The notes under the pieces: model-generated | Database searches by the model: none | The model's input: the letters and a program-made list of their open reading frames with translations, nothing else | What the model was told of the DNA's origin: nothing | Origin: Thelonectria olida | Taxonomy: Eukaryota; Ascomycota; Sordariomycetes; Hypocreales; Nectriaceae | NCBI GenBank assembly: GCA_020736575.1 | Contig: JAGPYM010000004.1 | Coordinates: 682,001-746,000, forward strand | Length of the DNA stretch: 64,000 nt | Direction of reading: 5' to 3' | Shown: piece after piece, positions 58,782 to 64,000 of the stretch | Layout: the number at the start of each line of letters is the position of its first letter | Position numbering within the stretch: position 1 is the stretch's first letter | Translations under genes and position numbers: made by a program

Positions 58782-61511
58782 TTAGAAAGAACCGGTAGTT
58801 GCGGGAGTCGTTACTGCGGGTCGAACGTTGACACCCGACTTTTCGACAGGGTGCGAGTCGAGGAGGATCTCGACTTTCATGTCTTCGGGACTAGAAACAT
58901 TCGCCTTAGCAGCAGGCTTTACAGCCGCCTTGTTCATCCTGCTCTTCGTGTAGTCACTGAGACTCAGCTTCTTTTTGATCGGGCTGGGATGAGGCGCGAC
59001 TCCGTTGACGGCGGGTGGCGCAAAAGGACTGGGAAGATTCCCATTGGAAATTGGCGATTGAACCAGACCATTCGCCAATTGTGGAGTTGTAACGTTCTGG
59101 ATGCCCAAGCCAGAATTGTCAAAAGCTGGCACAGGTGGCAGCTGCACTCGCAAATCAGGTGTCTTAACTTTGATCGTGCCAGCAGACGCCTCATCTGTTG
59201 ATGAACCTAAAACGGGTGTATCCGACGCCTTTGAGGAAGAATCAGGTAATGACGAATCACCGACCTGTGACAATGGAGATGGAGGTTCGACTTCCGACTG
59301 GATAATTATGGGCTTTTGCTCTATTGGTGAGTCGACTTCCATATCTGAAACACTCGAAGATTGCGTGGTAAGCGATTGTCTGCGAAGCTCCTCATCATCG
59401 CTTCGATATCTGTGGCGATTGTTTAACAATCGCTTTGACAAAGAAATGATTCGCTTCCTCGGTCGAGGGGATAGTTTCGGTTCGCTGAACCACTCGCCTT
59501 CGACAGGATCGGTTTGTACGCTCGCATCGCAGTATACTGGCTTAGGGGCAGCGGACGATTGACGTGATCGAGTGGTCGAAGACGCCTCCTGCGCCATCGA
59601 AGGTTTATGCGTGAGCTGAGGTGAGGAGCCGGCAGGAGAGCTAGAATGGCTTCTGCAAGTTCCAGAATCGACGTAATTGCCCTGTGATACCGTAGAGCCA
59701 TGCCGTCCCTTCGATTTTGACGAGGTAGAAGCAGTTGTGCCGTCAGAGACACGCTTCTTTTTCCTCGGCGGCTGTTGTTGTTCCATGCGGCGGAATGAAT
59801 CCTCGACCATGGCAACTTTCCGCTTGTCACGGTCCGTAGGTTCGGTCAAGATTCCGAGTTGGTCGAAAGAACCTTGTCTTAGGGGGGTAAGATCACGACT
59901 CGGGGGTTTGCTGCGGGATGACCCTGATTGGGATCTCCCATCATTGTCTGGGCCATCGTCCACGTGGCCTTCACTAGCGGCCCTGCTGTTGGTGGCCTGG
60001 CTGGTGCTTGTGGGCGAAATAGCCTGCGTTTTAGGCTTTCGTTGCTTTTTCTTTGGTTGAGGGCGTGTTTGGGATTTGCCGAATAGGTATTGTCGGTGAA
60101 AGCGTGCAAATGTGCAGTCGTTATCTAAGTCGCACGCACAACCACCGTACTCAGAGAGTATTCGATCGATCCAGTTGGATATGGCTAGATATTCCGTCTC
60201 ATCGGGGGTTGACTCGGATTGTGCTGATGCTTCGTCCTCATTCAGGCCCAATAAATTGAGCCATCGGGTATTGACGGTCTTTTCTAGTCGGAAATCCCAA
60301 GGCAGTGTTATTTGTTCGTTGGCCGGTATGGAACGGTCGCTCACAATCCAGAAATGATACTCGGATCCACCGGAAAGGTATGTGTCTAATTGTGCGTTTG
60401 GCTTGCAACTTCGACGAACATAGCGAGCGAGCGAGCCTTCCTGTCTGGTGTCGATATAAAGAGGGAGGATTGGATGGAAGAACACAAATGGGAGGGGGGA
60501 GGAGAGTTCAGCCCAGACGTTTGCAGGATTCGCACAGTAGTCTTTTTGAAAACCTATCGCACCGTTCAATTCGATTAGAGGAACGTCCTTGGCGATGGGA
60601 GCAACGGAGTTCAAGAAACGCCATCGAACTATCGTGCCATCTTCGATCGATCGTGTCGCATCTTTCAAGTCCAGTTTTGGTTTTGTTTCTTCGACATTGG
60701 CAGGTTCGGCCTGGAAAACCTCTGATGGGATGTGGCCTACCTCACTTCTCATTGTATTCGGTTCACGAAGCCAACGAGAGAGGGCTGTGGGAATGGCAAG
60801 ACTGACGAAGGCGTTGTTGTGGACATCCGGGACGTCCCGCGAGCTGTACAGATTATAAAAGCCTTGGGAGTAGTGGTGAATTTGAAAGTTGTCAGGGAGG
60901 TCGGGTGGCGTCAGGGCAGGACTAGGGGGATGAGGAGGGTTTGATCGTGCGTTTCCGTGTGAGGGGCTTCGCTTGGCAGGTAGGGAACTGACAGATTGTG
61001 ATGATCGGTGAGCAGTTTTGGTTTTCTTTGGGAGATGGGCATGGTCAATCGAGTTGCCGTGCTTCCCGGTCTCGTCTTGCCCGTTCACTTGGAGGTCGTT
61101 TGGTTTTGACCTCTTCTTGTGGCCTTTTGGTGGAGGTCGCTTTGGCTTCTTGTCCGATATCTCTTCCACAGCAGCCTTCTCTTTTTTAAAACGCAATGTC
61201 CGTTCGATGGCCTTTTGGCGATCGAGTGGACGTGGTTTGCAATCAGCGCATGAGTGGGCAAAATCCTCGCGGATGGCCTCAGCTCTATTGTCAGGGTAGA
61301 AGCAGTCGATGTGCTGCCATGTATCGCATGTTTCGCAGTAGATTGTAGCTCCGTCATCGTCAGTGAAGTTGCAGATACACTTCATAGTGTACGGCTCTTC
61401 ATCCCCCGCCCCGACCTTTTGGGGGACGTCTTGCTTGACCGTCACGCCCTGTGGTGAGGGAGGGGAAACCTGACGAGGAGCCGCAGATTGCGTGAGCGGC
61501 GGCGCTGTCAT
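58782..61511 (-). CDS. set3: PHD finger and SET domain protein (Set3-type)
   Basis: A single exon of 909 residues. The PHD finger is complete at residues 45-91 (C45, C47, C59, C62, H67, C70, C88, C91; ICNFTDDDGATIYCETC). A basic, disordered linker follows, then a SET domain at about 285-408. The SET motifs are degenerate: residues 363-372 read RYVRRSCKPN where active enzymes have NHS-C-xPN, and the end reads LPWDF instead of the usual Tyr-containing motif. The C-terminal half is Ser-rich and disordered, with CDASVQTDP and a basic cluster. The layout matches yeast Set3 and animal MLL5/SETD5. Yeast Set3 reads H3K4 methylation through its PHD finger and scaffolds a histone deacetylase complex rather than methylating. 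A nuclear repression role is therefore likely here, by family. Confidence 0.92.
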   Translation of the reverse strand: MTAPPLTQSAAPRQVSPPSPQGVTVKQDVPQKVGAGDEEPYTMKCICNFTDDDGATIYCETCDTWQHIDCFYPDNRAEAIREDFAHSCADCKPRPLDRQKAIERTLRFKKEKAAVEEISDKKPKRPPPKGHKKRSKPNDLQVNGQDETGKHGNSIDHAHLPKKTKTAHRSSQSVSSLPAKRSPSHGNARSNPPHPPSPALTPPDLPDNFQIHHYSQGFYNLYSSRDVPDVHNNAFVSLAIPTALSRWLREPNTMRSEVGHIPSEVFQAEPANVEETKPKLDLKDATRSIEDGTIVRWRFLNSVAPIAKDVPLIELNGAIGFQKDYCANPANVWAELSSPLPFVFFHPILPLYIDTRQEGSLARYVRRSCKPNAQLDTYLSGGSEYHFWIVSDRSIPANEQITLPWDFRLEKTVNTRWLNLLGLNEDEASAQSESTPDETEYLAISNWIDRILSEYGGCACDLDNDCTFARFHRQYLFGKSQTRPQPKKKQRKPKTQAISPTSTSQATNSRAASEGHVDDGPDNDGRSQSGSSRSKPPSRDLTPLRQGSFDQLGILTEPTDRDKRKVAMVEDSFRRMEQQQPPRKKKRVSDGTTASTSSKSKGRHGSTVSQGNYVDSGTCRSHSSSPAGSSPQLTHKPSMAQEASSTTRSRQSSAAPKPVYCDASVQTDPVEGEWFSEPKLSPRPRKRIISLSKRLLNNRHRYRSDDEELRRQSLTTQSSSVSDMEVDSPIEQKPIIIQSEVEPPSPLSQVGDSSLPDSSSKASDTPVLGSSTDEASAGTIKVKTPDLRVQLPPVPAFDNSGLGIQNVTTPQLANGLVQSPISNGNLPSPFAPPAVNGVAPHPSPIKKKLSLSDYTKSRMNKAAVKPAAKANVSSPEDMKVEILLDSHPVEKSGVNVRPAVTTPATTGSF

Positions 61512-64000
61512 AATCTGTCTTGGGTGGCCTCACGAGGATTTCCTACGTGGGATGTGATTGCGTGAAATGATTACCGTCGCGGTCTTTGTAGCATGACGAC
61601 GCCTTTCAGTGTGCGCGCCAGTGAGACCGATGGGAAGCGCTGCGAACCAGGTCAACCACCAGAAGCCTCATGCGGCAAAGTAACGCTGGAGCGATCGTGT
61701 GGTCGAGGGAATCGCGGGCGTCGGTGGAGGAGCTTCGAGTCGTGGGGGACGGAGGTTGTCAAGGGTAGAGTACGAGCGCGGCGACGTGGAGGTACAGCAA
61801 TGTAGCCAAAGGGAGGCGATGATGGTCTGAAGCTGGGTAGGCGGCGTTGACGGGATTCGAAGGCGCGTTGGGGACAAGGTCGAGTGATTTAGTATTTCGC
61901 AAAACTCGTCGTGATCCGTCAAGATGAGATTGAAGGCGACCTGGGAGACAGTCGAGCGCGAGTGGAGAGTCAAGCGCGAGGCAAGGGGCAGGAAAAAAGG
62001 AAGAAAAAGAGTAACAGTCTGAGGCTACTCAAACATAATCCCAATAAGAGTGGCTTTGGGAACAGAAACTTGAGAAAGAGGAACGAAAGAGGGGGAGAGT
62101 CGTGGACTGCACGACGAGCGAAGAATGGGTGATGGGTGATGGGGGAGTGAGAATGATGGATGGGGAGGAGCGACAGGGCCGGGTGCTTTGCAACAAGAGT
62201 GCGGTACCGACCAGAATGGAACTGGGCAAAACTGTCCTGGGGTTGGTCCAGGCAAGTGAAAAAGGTACGTACCCTCTCTGGGCACTTTAGACCCTCGACC
62301 CTCGCCTCGACCATCAAGAGCACAGCGCACCGGCACTCAACCACAGGTGCTTGCCCACATGCGCCTCAGTGGCAGAGGGCAGTGGCAGAGGGCACCTCAG
62401 CATGGAAGTGAATGAATGGGAGGAGTGGCAGTGGCCACTAGCCTCTCTGGCTGGAGCTGGCGAAAGAGAGGGGGGGGAGGAGACTGGAGACGGAACAAAA
62501 AAATCCCCTCCCAAAAAAGGACTGAGAAAAGAGAGGAGACGGAACGAAAGAGAATCTGGCGCTAGACCTAACCTTGAATGGCGGTGGATGGGAAATCTTA
62601 CTAGTCAGGGTGCATGGAGTTCTTTCGGCCTGAGGCAACAGAGGCCGCACAGCGCCCGCTGCAAGTGAGCCGCTGCTCGCTGCCCGAGGCCAGGAGGGGG
62701 AGGGGAGGATCGGGGGGAGACAATGAAATTGTGGACGGCGAGAGACACGAGCGGTAGGCCGAGGGCGCTGGCAGGGGCGCTCGCTCACGAGCGGCTTCGA
62801 GGCTGGCGGATCGAGTGTTGGGGATCTGGCCGTGGGCAAGACCAGGCGATGAGAGATGCCATTTCCTGAGACGGCGATGCTTTGAGTGCGGGCACTAAAG
62901 AGAACGAGCAGGCCAGAGACACGGTATAACGGGGAGCGAAGGGAGTCAGGAAGGGACTTCACCAGATTTTCAAAGCAGGGTGAGTGACGACGACATTCGA
63001 CGAGGAAAATCAGGCAGACCTCGCCTGACCTGGCCCGCATCCTCTGCGTTCCGAACGAGCACCGACGGCGGTGTCTGGGCACAGAAAGAGGGGTTGCTGC
63101 GTGTGGGAGCGCTGGTAGGCTGTTGGCCATCGAGGCCCCAAACGAGGCCCAGTCACGGAAATTGGCACCCGCCCAGAGGCCGTTCTCTGTTCACGCTGGG
63201 GGGAGCCACTATCCACGCGACACGACCGAGGCAGCCGGCCTCGATCCGTCACACACTTCCGCATTCGTACCGCGTGGTCTTTTATTGTCTTTGTTGTCTT
63301 CGCTTTGTATTTGTACTTGCGTGAGACATGCGCAAGGGGCCTAGCAGCAAAGACCGACGGCTATTGGGCTATTTCTGCGACAGGGAACAAGCTTCCCGTG
63401 TCTGCGAAGTCTCTTCTCTGCGCACTCCACTGTCATCTCTGCGGCCAATCATCTAAGTCTATGCAGTGCGAAGCATTCTCGCCCAGTAGGAAGCTTGCAT
63501 TATGGTTTCAGCAGCAACGGAGCTGCAGCGGCAGTGGTGCGTGATGATGAAGGGGGTCGCGTCATTGCAACCGCGCGGTGGGGAAGCTTCCTGGAGAATC
63601 GCATTCTGTGAATCTGTGCAAGAAGGACTTGTGATTTGAGCTGTCCTGTGTTGAGGAAAGCGGAACAGCAGAGCGGGAAATGGACTGACAGTCCACCACG
63701 GTACTTATTCCTAACAATACGATGTGTGCTCCGATGCCCTCGTCCTCTGGACGCGTCTCAATTTGTCGTGTTTTGTTTGATGAGAGTCGCCCGTGCTCCC
63801 AGGCCCCACGTCTTTGTCAGATGGAGACATGGCTGCCGTCGATTAATAGGGCCAGGTGTTACTTATTATTGTGCTCTGGCATTCTTACGATGTAACCGTG
63901 ACCGTATTCGCACAGCTTCAATCCCACACATTGTGTCTAGCCCAGTGCAGCATACAGTGGAGGGAGTATGCATGGCACAGCGCCTTCCAAGGTGCAACTT
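61512..64000. other. Non-coding region right of the Set3-like gene
   Basis: The first few hundred bases must hold the Set3-like promoter and leader (minus strand); a G/A-rich patch at 61980-62100 is pyrimidine-rich on that strand. I see a 13-nt tandem duplication (TGGCAGAGGGCA) at about 62370-62396 and a G8 run near 62470. The stretch 62660-64000 contains only chance frames. If it carries a gene it continues beyond the right edge and is not recognisable here. Confidence 0.45.

Noticed and set aside
1..64000. Secondary-metabolite or resistance gene cluster
   Set aside because: Two regulators and an MFS transporter are present but lie far apart, separated by housekeeping genes. No synthase, P450 or tailoring enzyme is present.
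1..64000. Transposon, prophage or CRISPR array
   Set aside because: No transposase, integrase, long terminal repeat, spaced direct repeats or viral genes were seen. The repeats found are simple sequence repeats and short local duplications.

Overview
The window looks like nuclear DNA from a filamentous ascomycete (Pezizomycotina). It is most likely a Sordariomycete and plausibly of the order Hypocreales. The evidence is short introns (about 50-80 nt) with GTAAGT/GTATGT-type donors and CTAAC/CTGAC branch sites, C-ending codon preference in housekeeping genes, CT-rich core promoters, and fungal families such as a DUF3425 bZIP, a BED-like/Zn2Cys6 regulator, a HAK-type K+ transporter, Csf1 and Set3. 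The taxonomic order is inferred from gene style and not demonstrated. I see no operons, CRISPR arrays, prophage, transposase or tRNA gene.

Layout: 1-2969 gene-free as far as I can tell; 2970-4135 (+) DUF3425 bZIP regulator; 6521-8414 (+) methylenetetrahydrofolate reductase; 9211-11585 (-) RBM26/27-like CCCH+RRM RNA-binding protein; 12492-15335 (-) translation elongation factor 2; 17472-27196 (-) a 3,218-residue Csf1-type bridge-like lipid transfer protein; 28034-29900 (+) Hfl1/OSTalpha/TMEM184 (DUF300) membrane protein; 30487-32723 (+) BED-like plus Zn2Cys6 regulator; 33234-36471 (-) exocyst subunit Sec5; 37292-38798 (+) NAD-isocitrate dehydrogenase catalytic subunit; 39701-42792 (-) F-box protein; 45490-47529 (+) proline-rich transglutaminase-core protein; 49844-52311 (+) HAK/KUP potassium transporter; 52921-54750 (-) MFS transporter; 56531-58000 (+) Alg7 (first step of N-glycan precursor synthesis); 58782-61511 (-) PHD/SET protein of the Set3 type; 61512-64000 no supported gene. 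Exon boundaries were placed by hand from splice signals, and every joined model keeps an open frame.

Most of these genes are conserved housekeeping genes in ordinary eukaryotic arrangement (one-carbon metabolism, translation, lipid transfer, exocytosis, TCA cycle, glycosylation, ion transport, chromatin). They do not form an obvious pathway cluster. Several pairs are head to head and probably share promoter space (Csf1/Hfl1-like, Sec5/IDH2, F-box/transglutaminase-like, MFS/Alg7). Other pairs are tail to tail. The main candidates for a second look are the two-zinc-domain regulator with a long leader ORF, the transglutaminase-core protein with an intact Cys-His-Asp triad, the bZIP without a zipper, the leader elements of the MTHFR and ALG7 genes, two frame-neutral introns that could produce alternative proteins, and intergenic patches of TAGGTA/TACCTA words. 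I did not find a clearly new biological system.
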